Assembly: GCF_900106925.1 (NCBI RefSeq)
Contig: NZ_FNNZ01000019.1
Span: 38,542-102,541 of the forward strand
Reading direction: 5' to 3'
Length of the DNA: 64,000 nt
From: Thiocapsa roseopersicina
GTDB lineage: Bacteria; Pseudomonadota; Gammaproteobacteria; Chromatiales; Chromatiaceae
In this document: piece by piece, positions 37,528-46,604 of the stretch
Numbering within the stretch: the first letter of the stretch is position 1
Layout of the letters: each line of letters begins with the position of its first letter
Notes under the pieces: generated by a model
Seen by the model: the letters and a program-made list of their open reading frames with translations, nothing else
Databases searched by the model: none
Told to the model about the DNA's origin: nothing
Position numbers and translations under genes: made by a program

Positions 37528-38314
37528 CTCGGCCAGAACCGGAGCGATCGATCCCGTCGAGGCCCGGCAAGACCGCGCCCGCATTCTCCGTCGTGAGGGC
37601 CGCCAAGACATCGGGCGACTCGCCCCTGACCTCGGCCAACGCCTGCAGAACATCGGGTAGATACTCGGGACTGTTGCGCTCGCCCCGATGCGCGGCGACC
37701 GTCATGTCCGGCGCATCCGTCTCGAGCACGATCGCCTCGACCGGCAGCTCGGCCGCGAGACGGCGCAAACGCGAGGAGCGGGTGAAGGTCAACATCCCTC
37801 CGAAGCCGAGCCGGAAGCCCAGATCCAGATATTGCTGCGCCTGCTGGAGGCTGCCGTTGAAGGCATGCGCGATACCGCCCTTCACCCGCGCACGCCGTAG
37901 GGCCGCCAACATCTCCTCATGCGCCTTGCGCACATGCAAGAGGACCGGCAGATCCGCGTCCCGAGCGATCGACAACTGCGCTTCGAGCAGGGTCTGCTGA
38001 CGTGCCCGATCCAGCTCGGGCAGGTAATGGTCCAGACCGATCTCGCCGACCGCGAGCGGGCGATGCCCGGCGATTGCCCGCTCCAGCCCATCGAGATCGG
38101 AGGCACTGTGTCGGTCAAGATAAACCGGATGAAGACCCAGCGCCGGATAGAGATCCTCCGCCGAGTCACAGAGCGCGAGCAGACCGTTCCAACCCTCCGC
38201 ATGGATGGCCGGGACCACGATAGCGGCCACACCCGCAGCACGCGCCCGAGCCAACACCGCGGCCCGATCGGCATCGAACTCGGCGACATCCAAATGACAG
38301 TGTGTATCGATCAT
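37508..38314 (-). CDS. tatD: TatD family metal-dependent DNase/hydrolase
   Basis: 268 residues from ATG 38314. MIDTHCHLD (metal-binding HxH), VGEIGLDHYLPE (bridging Glu), PVLLHVRKAHEE, GIAHAFNG, and ETDAPDM are the TatD metal-site motifs. TatD proteins are 3'-5' exodeoxyribonucleases implicated in DNA repair. Its last codons overlap the end of the photolyase gene on the other strand. ATG 38323 three codons upstream is an alternative start. Confidence 0.93.
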   Translation of the reverse strand: MIDTHCHLDVAEFDADRAAVLARARAAGVAAIVVPAIHAEGWNGLLALCDSAEDLYPALGLHPVYLDRHSASDLDGLERAIAGHRPLAVGEIGLDHYLPELDRARQQTLLEAQLSIARDADLPVLLHVRKAHEEMLAALRRARVKGGIAHAFNGSLQQAQQYLDLGFRLGFGGMLTFTRSSRLRRLAAELPVEAIVLETDAPDMTVAAHRGERNSPEYLPDVLQALAEVRGESPDVLAALTTENAGAVLPGLDGIDRSGSGRVSAPPI

Positions 38315-38444
38315 GAGTCGCATCCCGGACGGCATCGCCGTATCGCGAGGCAAGTGCGCCGCCACCACCCGGGCTGTGCGAATAAATTCGCACCTACGGC
38401 CCTTTCATGGCAGCGCAGTCGGGATGAGCATTCCCGGAAATCAC

Positions 38445-38531
38445 CTTAAACCGCGTCCGCTCAAACGCCGTAGATACGCGCAACACAGCCCCACTCGCAG
38501 CCCGCGCATACCCCACCGGACGCGGTTTAAG
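38445..38531. repeat. 87-bp inverted-repeat element, copy E, overlapping the NYN gene stop
   Basis: CTTAAACCGCGTCC (38445-38458) and GGACGCGGTTTAAG (38518-38531) are perfect 14-bp ends, extended by TCAC/GTGA further out. The right end contains the TAA stop of the NYN gene (38527-38529). Subterminal GCATACCCCACCGG matches copies B and D. Confidence 0.88.
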
Positions 38532-39267
38532 CAGGTGACTTCTGATCCCGCACGAACAACGCCTTGTGCGGCCCGCGCCCGACCTGCCGCTCCTCGATGT
38601 CGAAGAGTTGGATCGCCTTGAGCAGTCCGCTGAGCTTGGCATAGCCGTAGTTGCGCGAGTCGAACTCGGGGCTGCGTTTGGCGATCGCCGAGCCGACGGC
38701 GCCGAGTCCGGCCCAACCGGTATCGTCCGCGGCACCGTCCAAGGCGGCGCGCAGCAGGTTGACCAACTTGGCGTCGCGCTGCAGATCCTTGCCGCTCTTG
38801 CGCGTCGTCGAGTCGCCGCCCGCACCCTCGCGCAGCACCTCGGTGAAGACGAACTTGTCGCAGGCCGCGACAAAGGGCTCCGGGGTTTTCTGCTCGCCGA
38901 AGCCGTAGACCGTCATGCCCGATTCGCGCAGACGCGATGCCAGGCGGGTGAAATCGCTGTCGCTCGAGACGATGCAGAAGCCGTCGAAGTTGCGCGAGTA
39001 CAGCAGATCCATGGCATCGATCATCATGGCTCCGTCGGTCGCATTCTTGCCCTTGGTGTAGCGGAACTGCTGCATCGGCTGGATCGAGTGACGCAGCAGG
39101 GTGTCCTTCCAGGAGCCCAGATTGGGCAGGGTCCAATCCCCGTAGATTCGCTTGACGTGGGCCGTGCCGTATTTGGCGACCTCGGCGAGAAGCCCCTCGA
39201 CGATACTCGCCTGGGCATTATCGGCATCGATGAGCACAGCGAGCTTGAGGTTGGCGATGTCGGACAT
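38527..39267 (-). CDS. NYN-domain (LabA/DUF88) protein with C-terminal OST-HTH/LOTUS-like domain
   Basis: 246 residues. The N-terminal PIN-like NYN nuclease fold shows its acidic residues in VLIDADNAQAS, KNATDGAMMIDAMDLLY and FCIVSSDSDFTRLASRLRE. The C-terminal part (LVNLLRAALDGA ... SRNYGYAKLSGLLKAI) fits an OST-HTH/LOTUS RNA-binding domain. Such proteins are predicted RNases or RNA-binding regulators. It stops inside repeat E. Confidence 0.88.
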   Translation of the reverse strand: MSDIANLKLAVLIDADNAQASIVEGLLAEVAKYGTAHVKRIYGDWTLPNLGSWKDTLLRHSIQPMQQFRYTKGKNATDGAMMIDAMDLLYSRNFDGFCIVSSDSDFTRLASRLRESGMTVYGFGEQKTPEPFVAACDKFVFTEVLREGAGGDSTTRKSGKDLQRDAKLVNLLRAALDGAADDTGWAGLGAVGSAIAKRSPEFDSRNYGYAKLSGLLKAIQLFDIEERQVGRGPHKALFVRDQKSPA

Positions 39268-39379
39268 CCGTGGTTTCCTATCAATCGGTCTTTGAATTCA
39301 GTGGATTCCGATCAAGGCGGAGCATTCTTCAACGAATGCGGCGCCTGATCGCATCACCGGCCGGCATTACCGGCGCCCG

Positions 39380-39922
39380 TCACCAGATGAGGTCGTCCGG
39401 GACCTGATAGTCGGCGTACGGATCGTCCGCGTCCTTCTCCTCGGTGGCCTTGTTGTGGACCAGGACCAGGCTCGCATCGCGCGCCGCCACCCGCACGGCG
39501 ATCTCCGCGGGCACGACCTCGTAGAAGGCATCCTGTCGCACCACGGCCAGGCTTCCCCCGACCAGCTTCGCGTGCTGCTCCTTGTTGACGTAGATGCGCT
39601 TGAGCGTCGTGCCGTCGGTGAAATTGAACGCCAGATCGCCGCGATCCCGCACCACGCGGTGGGTGTGCACGAGCTGGCGAATCTCGTTCTCCGCGGCACG
39701 CAACGCCGCCTCTTCCTGACGGCGCAGATTGAGCTCGCGGTCGCGCTCGAGCTTCTCGCGACGGGCACGCTCGGCGGCCAGCCGGGCCTCGTTGTCGACG
39801 GCCGTACTGCGCGGACCGGCGTGCTGCTTGGTCTTCTTGTGCTTGGTGGTACGTGCCTGCTTGAGCTTCTGCTCGTCGACCAAGCCGGCCTTGAGCAATT
39901 GGTCCTGCAACGAGTTGCCCAC
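39380..39922 (-). CDS. DUF2058 (YaiL-type) protein
   Basis: 180 residues from GTG 39922, with GGAG 9 bases upstream. Family features: NSLQDQLLKAGLVDEQKLKQ at the N-terminus, a highly charged Arg/Glu coiled region (~40-85), then AFNFTDGTTLKRIYVNKEQH and a C-terminal DDPYADYQVPDDLIW. Often listed as a nucleoprotein or polynucleotide-associated protein; its biochemical role is not established. Confidence 0.88.
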   Translation of the reverse strand: MGNSLQDQLLKAGLVDEQKLKQARTTKHKKTKQHAGPRSTAVDNEARLAAERARREKLERDRELNLRRQEEAALRAAENEIRQLVHTHRVVRDRGDLAFNFTDGTTLKRIYVNKEQHAKLVGGSLAVVRQDAFYEVVPAEIAVRVAARDASLVLVHNKATEEKDADDPYADYQVPDDLIW

Positions 39923-40193
39923 GGTGTGGATCTCCGAAAAAGATGTCGCCGATCGCCGAGCCGGTCCAAGTCCGCGAACCATCGGTGAATACCCGAACGC
40001 CCGAGCCGGGCGACAGGATCCGACAGGCACGCCCGCGACGCAAGCATGCGAGTTGTTTCCGCGAGTGGTTTCCACGGGCCGAGAGCGAGGGTTAGAATCG
40101 CGCGCGCCGCCGTTCCGCGATCGGCCCAGCCGCTGTATGCTCGCGGACCACGTATGGCCTCACCCCACTCTATCGACCCCCGGAGTCCTGCTC
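39923..40193. other. Divergent intergenic region, DUF2058 / skp
   Basis: 271 bases between divergent starts. It must carry both promoters. I see no terminator, repeat family member or extra gene. Confidence 0.45.
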
Positions 40194-40709
40194 ATGTCCC
40201 GTTCCGCCCTCCTTGTCGCCCTTGCCCTGTTCATCATCGTGCCGACCCATGCCTTGGCCGCCGAGGTGCTGGGCTATGTCGACATGCAAAAAGTCCTCGA
40301 GGAAAGCAAGTTGGGCAAGCGGCTTCAAGACCAGTTGCGTGAAGAGTTCGAGCCGCGAGGCCAGGAGATGGCCGCCGAGGAGCAGGAGATCCGCAAGCTC
40401 CAGCAGTCGCTCGAGCGTGATGCACCGCTGATGAGCGCCGACCAGGTCAGCAAGCAGGAGGCCGACGTGCAGAAGCGCATCGCGGCATTCCAGGAGAAGG
40501 CGAACGGCATCCAGCAGGAGATCATGAAGGTCCAGCAGGCCAAGAGCCGCGAGATTATCGGCCCGGCGCGCGACTCCATCAGCGCCGTCGCCAAGAAGAA
40601 CAAGATCGGCATGGTCGTCGAGCCCGGGATGTCCGGGGTCCTCTATCTCGACGAAAAGCTTGATCTGACCGCCGAAGTCGTCAAGCACCTGGACGCGAAC
40701 ACCAAGTAA
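40194..40709 (+). CDS. skp: OmpH/Skp family periplasmic chaperone
   Basis: 171 residues from ATG 40194 with GGAG upstream. A cleavable signal (LLVALALFIIVPTHALA) is followed by GYVDMQKVLEESKLGKRL and a long charged coiled coil (~45-125) characteristic of the Skp tentacles, then MVVEPGMSGVLYLDEKLDLT forming the trimer body. Skp escorts unfolded outer-membrane proteins. It lies apart from the usual bamA-lpxD setting. Confidence 0.9.
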   Translation: MSRSALLVALALFIIVPTHALAAEVLGYVDMQKVLEESKLGKRLQDQLREEFEPRGQEMAAEEQEIRKLQQSLERDAPLMSADQVSKQEADVQKRIAAFQEKANGIQQEIMKVQQAKSREIIGPARDSISAVAKKNKIGMVVEPGMSGVLYLDEKLDLTAEVVKHLDANTK

Positions 40710-40900
40710 GGCGTCAGTCAAGCAGACCGTTCGGCGTGAACGGGCTATGTCCGACCCATGACGCTGCGGTATCATTTTCGAGCATCGAGCCGGGATCGCC
40801 GCTGCGCCTGCACCCGGCGAGCCAGACCCGCCCCGACCACACACGAGCGCCGGCGCGACGACTGCGCGGGTTACTGCACCTTTATTGAGGAACGGACACA

Positions 40901-41137
40901 ATGCTTGGCGAATCACACGACCTGCTTCACGAGTTCCCCGATCTCGAAACGAAGATCTCGGCCCTGCGCTCGAACAACGCCGAGTTCGCGCGACTGATGG
41001 ACGACTACGACACACTCGACGCCCGGGTGCGCGACCTCGAAGAACTGGGGACACCCGTCGCCGACGAGACCATCGAGGAGCTCAAAAAGGAACGTCTTGT
41101 TCTGAAGGACACGCTCTACGCCATTTTGCGTTCCTGA
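40901..41137 (+). CDS. YdcH/DUF465 small coiled-coil protein
   Basis: 78 residues with GAGG 9 bases upstream of ATG 40901. The helix-turn-helix coiled hairpin is clear: LLHEFPDLETKISALRSNNA, FARLMDDYDTLDARVRDLE and the family ending KKERLVLKDTLYAILR. Function unknown; widely conserved. Confidence 0.9.
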   Translation: MLGESHDLLHEFPDLETKISALRSNNAEFARLMDDYDTLDARVRDLEELGTPVADETIEELKKERLVLKDTLYAILRS

Positions 41138-41374
41138 GGGCAGAGCGGGTTGCCGACATCGCCCCTTGATCCGGGCTTCTCGCGCGCCGGCAACCCGACC
41201 CGAGAGGCCCCGTCGCCGGTACGAAGAACGTCTCGCGCTTACCCCTAGTCCCTGCATGGATCGGCCGACCATCGCGGCCGGGATCTCGTCCGAGCTTCTC
41301 GATCGGGTCTCTATCGAATCCTGGACAACCCCGACACCAGATGAAACCATGCGCGGACATCGAGCCCCGACCGC

Positions 41375-42022
41375 GTGATCCAGACCCCCGTGCAATTTCG
41401 AATCATCCCCGTCACCGCCTTTCAGCAGAATACCACCCTGCTCTGGTGCGAGCGCACCCGAGCCGCCGTCATCGTCGATCCGGGTGGCGAGGCCGAGCGC
41501 ATCCTCGAGCAGGTCGCAGCGCTCGAGCTGAAACCCGAATACGTTCTGCTCACCCACGGCCACCTCGACCACGTCGGCGCCAGCGCCGAGGTCTCGCGCC
41601 GACTCGGCATCCCGATCTGGGGTCCGCACGCCGATGACGCCTTCTGGCTCAACGCCTTGGCCGAGCAGTGCGAGATGTTCGGCTTTCCGCCCGTGACCGC
41701 CTTCGAGCCCGACCGCTGGCTCCGCGCGGGCGAGCGTATCGCCGTCGGCGAGGAGACCCTCGAGGTTCTGCATTGCCCCGGTCACACGCCGGGCCATCTC
41801 GTCTTCTTCGACGCAAACGACAAGCTCGCACAGGTCGGCGACGTCCTCTTCAAGGGCTCGATCGGTCGCACGGACTTTCCGCGCGGAAACCATCGCCAGC
41901 TCCTCGACTCCATCCGGGAGCGCCTGTTTCCGCTCGGAGACGATGTACGCTTCATCCCCGGACACGGCCCGATGTCGACCTTGGGCGAGGAGCGACGCAC
42001 CAACCCTTTCGTTCGCGAATAA
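41375..42022 (+). CDS. MBL-fold metallohydrolase (YcbL/glyoxalase II-like)
   Basis: 215 residues; GTG 41375 start. The metal-binding motif THGHLDHVGA, LHCPGHTPGHLVFF, GDVLFKGSIGRTDFP and the final His in FIPGHGPMSTLGEE all match glyoxalase II-like beta-lactamase-fold enzymes. These hydrolyse thioesters such as S-lactoylglutathione or act on persulfides. The short form lacks the C-terminal substrate domain of classical GloB. Confidence 0.9.
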   Translation: MIQTPVQFRIIPVTAFQQNTTLLWCERTRAAVIVDPGGEAERILEQVAALELKPEYVLLTHGHLDHVGASAEVSRRLGIPIWGPHADDAFWLNALAEQCEMFGFPPVTAFEPDRWLRAGERIAVGEETLEVLHCPGHTPGHLVFFDANDKLAQVGDVLFKGSIGRTDFPRGNHRQLLDSIRERLFPLGDDVRFIPGHGPMSTLGEERRTNPFVRE

Positions 42023-42077
42023 GCGTTCGCCGAGCAACGTCCGCAACCGGGCAACCGCCCGCGGAAGGAACGGCATC

Positions 42078-42929
42078 ATGCGAAAATCAAGCATCCCGAC
42101 GCCGACACCGGGCCGGAAAAGTAGTCCGCCGCGCAGCCTCTCGCTGCGTAACCCGCAGGCCGAGCCGCCGGATGCGCCGCCGCAGAACGCGCTCAAGCGC
42201 GCCAAGAAGGCCCATTTTCTCGAACCCTACCGACTCTCCGAGCCAGGGCGCGCCGCACTGCTCGCGTGCCTGACCGAGCAGGCCGTCGGCGATCCGGAAA
42301 GCCGCGAGTTGTTCGCCGCCGCCGTCGAGTACGGCATCGCGAGCTGTCGTGCGCCCACGAAGGAAACCCGCGCCGCCGCGCAACCTGCCATCGCATCCGC
42401 GCCGGACGCACGCCCGACCGCGCAGCCGTCTGCAAATCCGGCCGCCGAGCCGACCCCGAACCCGAGCGCCCCGCACTCGGCCCTCGCGGAGACGGCGCGT
42501 CTGCTCGTCCGGGAGATCGGAGCGCTCGACGACCGATCCCGCGAAGCGATCACCGGCCGGCTGCGCGCATCCGACCCCTTCGACCGAGTCCATGACCAAG
42601 CCTATCTGGACGCGCTCTGTCGCGAGGTCGAGCGCATCGCCGAGGCCGCCTCATTCCTCCTCGACGCACAGCTCGGCTCCCCCCCTGTCGCTTCTTCGGC
42701 CGCCACATCCGCACCGGCGGCGGCCGCGCATCCGGACGACCCGATCGGCGAGACGGCGCGTCGCCTCGTTCGGCGCATCGCCGACGCCTACGAGGCATGC
42801 TTCGAGACCAAGGCCGAGACCGGGACGGGATACCCGTTCATCCCGGTGCTGCGGCTCATCGCCGAGGACGCCGGGATTGCACTGCCTGCAGAGGACGCCC
42901 GACTCCTCGCGGTCCTGCCGCAGCGCTGA
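42078..42929 (+). CDS. Hypothetical protein with Ala/Pro-rich linkers and a repeated helical motif
   Basis: 283 residues from ATG 42078 (AAGGAA upstream). I do not recognise a family. A basic, Pro/Ser-rich N-terminus leads to KRAKKAHFLEPYRLSEPGRA. Two similar helical segments are visible: ALAETARLLVREIGALDDRS (~135-155) and PIGETARRLVRRIADAYEA (~226-245), separated by Ala/Pro/Ser-rich linkers. No signal peptide or membrane segment. It lies between the MBL hydrolase and the DUF349 gene. Confidence 0.65.
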   Translation: MRKSSIPTPTPGRKSSPPRSLSLRNPQAEPPDAPPQNALKRAKKAHFLEPYRLSEPGRAALLACLTEQAVGDPESRELFAAAVEYGIASCRAPTKETRAAAQPAIASAPDARPTAQPSANPAAEPTPNPSAPHSALAETARLLVREIGALDDRSREAITGRLRASDPFDRVHDQAYLDALCREVERIAEAASFLLDAQLGSPPVASSAATSAPAAAAHPDDPIGETARRLVRRIADAYEACFETKAETGTGYPFIPVLRLIAEDAGIALPAEDARLLAVLPQR

Positions 42930-42971
42930 CTCCTAGTGGAGCAGTGCAGAGATTCCGAGACCGTCCGAGAT

Positions 42972-43043
42972 CATTTTCGTTGTCGTTGTCTTAATCGTGC
43001 TCGTAGTCGTATCGATGGTCGATCACGACAGCGACAACGAATG
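42972..43043. repeat. Imperfect inverted repeat upstream of the DUF349 gene
   Basis: Arms 42972-42997 (core CGTTGTCGTTGTCTTAATCG) and 43020-43043 (CGATCACGACAGCGACAACG) pair over about 24 positions with a few mismatches around a 22-base spacer. The spacer (CTCGTAGTCGTATCGATGG) has its own short palindromic motif. Probably a transcribed hairpin or decayed repeat; unlike the TTTAAACCGCG family. Confidence 0.6.
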
Positions 43044-43172
43044 GTCTCGACTCATCTGCGTGCTGCACTAGTCGCTTCGCGTCGGTCGTCTCGCCGTTCA
43101 CAGTCGTCGGGCCGTTCGGCCGCGTTTCTGAGTACAATGGTCGGTCCGTGGGCAACGGTTGGCGAGTATCAC

Positions 43173-46049
43173 ATGCTATTCGAGCGCTTTCTCAAGAAAA
43201 AACGACAAGATACACACAAAGAGGAAGACCAGGAGGTTCTGGCCGAACGCGCCCGCAATCATGAAGACCCTGCGGTGCGGCGCGAGGCGACCCGCAAACT
43301 GGTCGGGCTGTCCCATCTTCGCCTCATCGTCGCCGACGACACCGACGCCGGCGTGCGCGAGATCGCCGCCGCCCGCTATCGACATCTTCTGTGCGGGACC
43401 CAGCCGGCCGAGCTCACCCCTGACGGTGTGAGCGTCGATGCGCGGGTCGCGGAGCTGTCGCACGTCGACGACGCGCGCATCCTCGAGCAGGTCGCCATCC
43501 AAGGGCTGGCCCCCGAGGTGCGTCGCGCCGCGATCGAGCGGCTGCAGTCTCCCGAGGTGCTCGCGCTCTGCGCGGTCCAGGATCCGCTCGCGGCCAACCG
43601 CGGCGCCGCCGTCGAGCGCATCGAAACCAAGGACGCGCTCGAGCAGGTGGTGCGCCAGATCGGCAAGCGCGACAAGAACGTCTACCGCAGCGCACGCGAG
43701 AAGCTGCGCCTGATCGCCGAGCGCGAAGAGCGCCCGCTGCGGGTGCGTGCCCTGTCCGAAGAGCTCTGCCAAAAGGCCGAGCGTCTCGGTCGGCTCGAGC
43801 AATGGAATCAGGATCGCGCCATTCTCGATCATCTCGACCGCCAATGGGCCGAGATCCGGGATGAGGCCGAACCGGACTGGCGCATGCGCTACGAGACCGC
43901 CAGAGACCGCTTCATCCAGGCTTACGGCGGTCACGCCCGCGAGACCGCTGCCCGGGTCGCCGCAGAAGAGGCGCACGACTCGTTGCACGCCGAACGCCTC
44001 GCCCTCCTCGATGCCCTGTCCGAGGCACCGGCGTTGGCCGCCGAGCCGGAGATTCGTGCCCTTTGCGAGCGCGTTTCCGCCACCTGGGACGCCCTCGACG
44101 CCCTCCCGCCGCAGCGCCAGAGACCGCTAGACCAGCGCTATCGCACGCTCATGGACGCGGCCGAAGCCGCGCGCACCGCCCTGGGCGATCAGCGCAAACG
44201 CCTATCGCAGCTGCACAAGTCGAGCAATCGGGCCCAGAAGCTCCTCGACGAGCCCAAGCCGCTCGACCTTCGCGCGACCAAGACCTTCATCGAGCAGGCG
44301 CGCGCACTCGCCGCCGAGCTCCCCGCGACCGCCGAGACCGAGGCCTTCCTGGCCCTCGTCGAGCGCGTCGAATTACGCACCAAGACACAGCGCAAGAACG
44401 CCGAGCATCGCCTGAAGCAGCTTCCCGAGAAACTCGCCGAGCTGGAGAAACACCTCGCCGACGGCGAGCTGAAGAAGGCCGACCCGCTCTTTCAAAGCCT
44501 GCGTGCCGGACTGGATCTGGTCGAGGCCAGCGCCCTGCCCAAGGGCGCAGCCGAGGAGATAGCCGCCCGCCTGCATCTGCTCGCGCCGCGCCTGCGCGAC
44601 CTTCAACACTGGCGCCGCTGGGGTGCCGATCAGCATCGCGACGGACTCTGCGAGGAGATGGAGCAGCTCATCGAAGCCGACCTGCCCCTACAAGCCCTGA
44701 GCGAGCGACTGCACACGATGCGCCTGGACTGGAAGGGCCTGGAGAAGACCGGGCCGCGCGCCAGCCCCGCCGTCGCCGAGAGGTTCCACAAGGCGTGCGA
44801 CGCCGTCCAAGAGCGCTGTCGCCCCTACCTCGACGCCCAAGCGGCCGAGCGCGAGGCCAACCGCGCCGCGCGCGAGTCCGTCTGCAACCAGATCGAAGAC
44901 TTCCTCTCCAAGGTCGACTGGGAGCGCATCGACTGGAAACGCGTCCTGCGCGCCGAGCGCGAGACCCGCCACACCTGGGCCTCCATCGGACCGGTGGACC
45001 CGCGCCACTTCAAGGCGCTCGAAGGGCGCTTCCGCCAAGCGCTCAAACAGCTCGATCGCCGCCTGGACGGGGAGCGCAAACGCAATCAAGCGATGAAGCA
45101 CGCGCTGATCGCCAAGGTCGAAGCCTTGGTCGAGGAGCCTGATCTGGACGCCGCCATCGAGCAGACCAAGGCACTCCAACGCGAGTGGCACACCACCGTG
45201 CCGGCGCGCCACAAGGACGAGAACAAGCTCTGGCAGACCTTCCGCAGCGCTTGCGACGCCATCTTCGAGCGTCGCGCCGCATTGCACCAGGCGCATGCCA
45301 ACGAGATGAAGGAGCATCTCGCCACACGCGAGACCATCTGCACCGACGCAACCGCACTCGCCCGCGCCGAGCAGGATCCGAAACGACTGCGCGCCGAGCT
45401 GCGCGAGCTCGAGCGGCGCTGGGACGATGCCCAGTCCCTGCCCATCCCGCGCCAGAGCGCCGGCCCGCTCAACGAACGCTGGCGCGAGACCCGCGAGGCG
45501 CTCAAGCTGCATCTGCGCGACTGCGAGGACCAACAGCGTCGAGGTGCATTCGATCTGCTGCAACGCCAAGCCGAGCTGTGCGAGCGCCTCGAGCTCGGAC
45601 TCCTCGGAGAAACCGACGCCCCGCTCGACCCCGAAGCGGCCGAGCAGGCCTGGGCGGATCTCCCGCAGCAACAAGACAGCGATATCCAGCAGGCCATCGC
45701 AGCGCGCTTCTCGTCCGCACTCGCCGCCGCACGCGACCCCGAGCAGATCGCCACGCTGCGCCGCCGCTACGACGCCAACGCCGCACGCCTGAGCCAACTC
45801 TGTCTACAGCTCGAAATCCTCACCGGTGTCGAAACCCCGCCCGAGCTCGCCCAACAGCGCCTGGAGTTCCAAGTCGCACGCCTGACGGAGCGCATGGTCG
45901 ACGGCGAGGAGGACCCCCTGCAAGGCAGTGCCCGACTCCTCAAAGAGTGGTATCTCTGCGGGCCCGCACCGCGTTCCGCCGGCCTCGACAGCCGCTTCGA
46001 GCGCATCCGCCAAGCCCTCGCCCGAGAGCCCGGCGCGGCGACGGCGTGA
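43173..46049 (+). CDS. Large DUF349 coiled-coil protein
   Basis: 958 residues from ATG 43173. The N-terminus has HEAT-like repeats (AVRREATRKLVGLSHLRLIV, EVRRAAIERLQSPEVLALCA). The rest is mostly charged helix and repeatedly shows the DUF349 pattern of Trp-centred helices: LDRQWAEIRDEAEPDW, SVCNQIEDFLSKVDW, TWASIGPVDPRHFKALEGRF, LWQTFRSACDAIFERRAAL. DUF349 proteins occur across bacteria with no fixed function. No membrane segment, so cytoplasmic. Confidence 0.85.
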   Translation: MLFERFLKKKRQDTHKEEDQEVLAERARNHEDPAVRREATRKLVGLSHLRLIVADDTDAGVREIAAARYRHLLCGTQPAELTPDGVSVDARVAELSHVDDARILEQVAIQGLAPEVRRAAIERLQSPEVLALCAVQDPLAANRGAAVERIETKDALEQVVRQIGKRDKNVYRSAREKLRLIAEREERPLRVRALSEELCQKAERLGRLEQWNQDRAILDHLDRQWAEIRDEAEPDWRMRYETARDRFIQAYGGHARETAARVAAEEAHDSLHAERLALLDALSEAPALAAEPEIRALCERVSATWDALDALPPQRQRPLDQRYRTLMDAAEAARTALGDQRKRLSQLHKSSNRAQKLLDEPKPLDLRATKTFIEQARALAAELPATAETEAFLALVERVELRTKTQRKNAEHRLKQLPEKLAELEKHLADGELKKADPLFQSLRAGLDLVEASALPKGAAEEIAARLHLLAPRLRDLQHWRRWGADQHRDGLCEEMEQLIEADLPLQALSERLHTMRLDWKGLEKTGPRASPAVAERFHKACDAVQERCRPYLDAQAAEREANRAARESVCNQIEDFLSKVDWERIDWKRVLRAERETRHTWASIGPVDPRHFKALEGRFRQALKQLDRRLDGERKRNQAMKHALIAKVEALVEEPDLDAAIEQTKALQREWHTTVPARHKDENKLWQTFRSACDAIFERRAALHQAHANEMKEHLATRETICTDATALARAEQDPKRLRAELRELERRWDDAQSLPIPRQSAGPLNERWRETREALKLHLRDCEDQQRRGAFDLLQRQAELCERLELGLLGETDAPLDPEAAEQAWADLPQQQDSDIQQAIAARFSSALAAARDPEQIATLRRRYDANAARLSQLCLQLEILTGVETPPELAQQRLEFQVARLTERMVDGEEDPLQGSARLLKEWYLCGPAPRSAGLDSRFERIRQALAREPGAATA

Positions 46050-46088
46050 CACGACCGCGCAGCGGCCAAGACGCAGAATCCGCCCCGG

Positions 46089-46562
46089 ATGCCCTCGATG
46101 GATGACTCCGATTCCCGACTCTACAAACGCCGGCACCGCACCTGGAATCCGGCGCTCGACCCGCGCAATCCGAGCGAAGACCCCGGAGTGGAGCTGCCCT
46201 TGCTCGGCTGCGTCAGCGCCGGAGCGCCGATCGAGTATCTCGAAGACCCCGAAACCATCGTCGTCCCCACGGACCTGACCCGCCCCGGGGCCTACGCCTT
46301 GAGCGTGCGCGGCGAATCCATGGTCGAAGACGGCATCCACGACGGCGACATCGTCATCGTCGACCCTCGCCCTACAGCCGAAACCGGCACAACCGTCGTG
46401 GCACGCATCGACGGCGAACGCGTCACCCTCAAACGCTTCTACGCCGAGATCGACCGCATCCGCCTCCAGCCCGCCAATCCCGACATGGCTCCGCTGATCA
46501 TGCACGACGGCGACATCGAGATCCTCGGCGTCGTCTCGGGCGTGGTGCTCATGTCCGCGTGA
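46089..46562 (+). CDS. LexA-like S24 peptidase domain protein lacking a DNA-binding domain
   Basis: 157 residues (start ATG 46089 or 46098). The whole C-terminal LexA/UmuD fold is present: self-cleavage site region LPLLGCVSAGAPIEYL (Ala-Gly bond), catalytic Ser in LSVRGESMVEDGIHDGDIV and catalytic Lys in RVTLKRFYAE. The ~45 residues before the cleavage site are polar and show no winged helix. It could be a UmuD-type factor or a truncated repressor. It follows the DUF349 gene by 39 bases and may be co-transcribed. No umuC adjoins. Confidence 0.85.
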   Translation: MPSMDDSDSRLYKRRHRTWNPALDPRNPSEDPGVELPLLGCVSAGAPIEYLEDPETIVVPTDLTRPGAYALSVRGESMVEDGIHDGDIVIVDPRPTAETGTTVVARIDGERVTLKRFYAEIDRIRLQPANPDMAPLIMHDGDIEILGVVSGVVLMSA

Positions 46563-46604
46563 CGGCGACCGCGTCCGTGCGGCTTCGGGCGCATCAAGCT
46601 GTCA

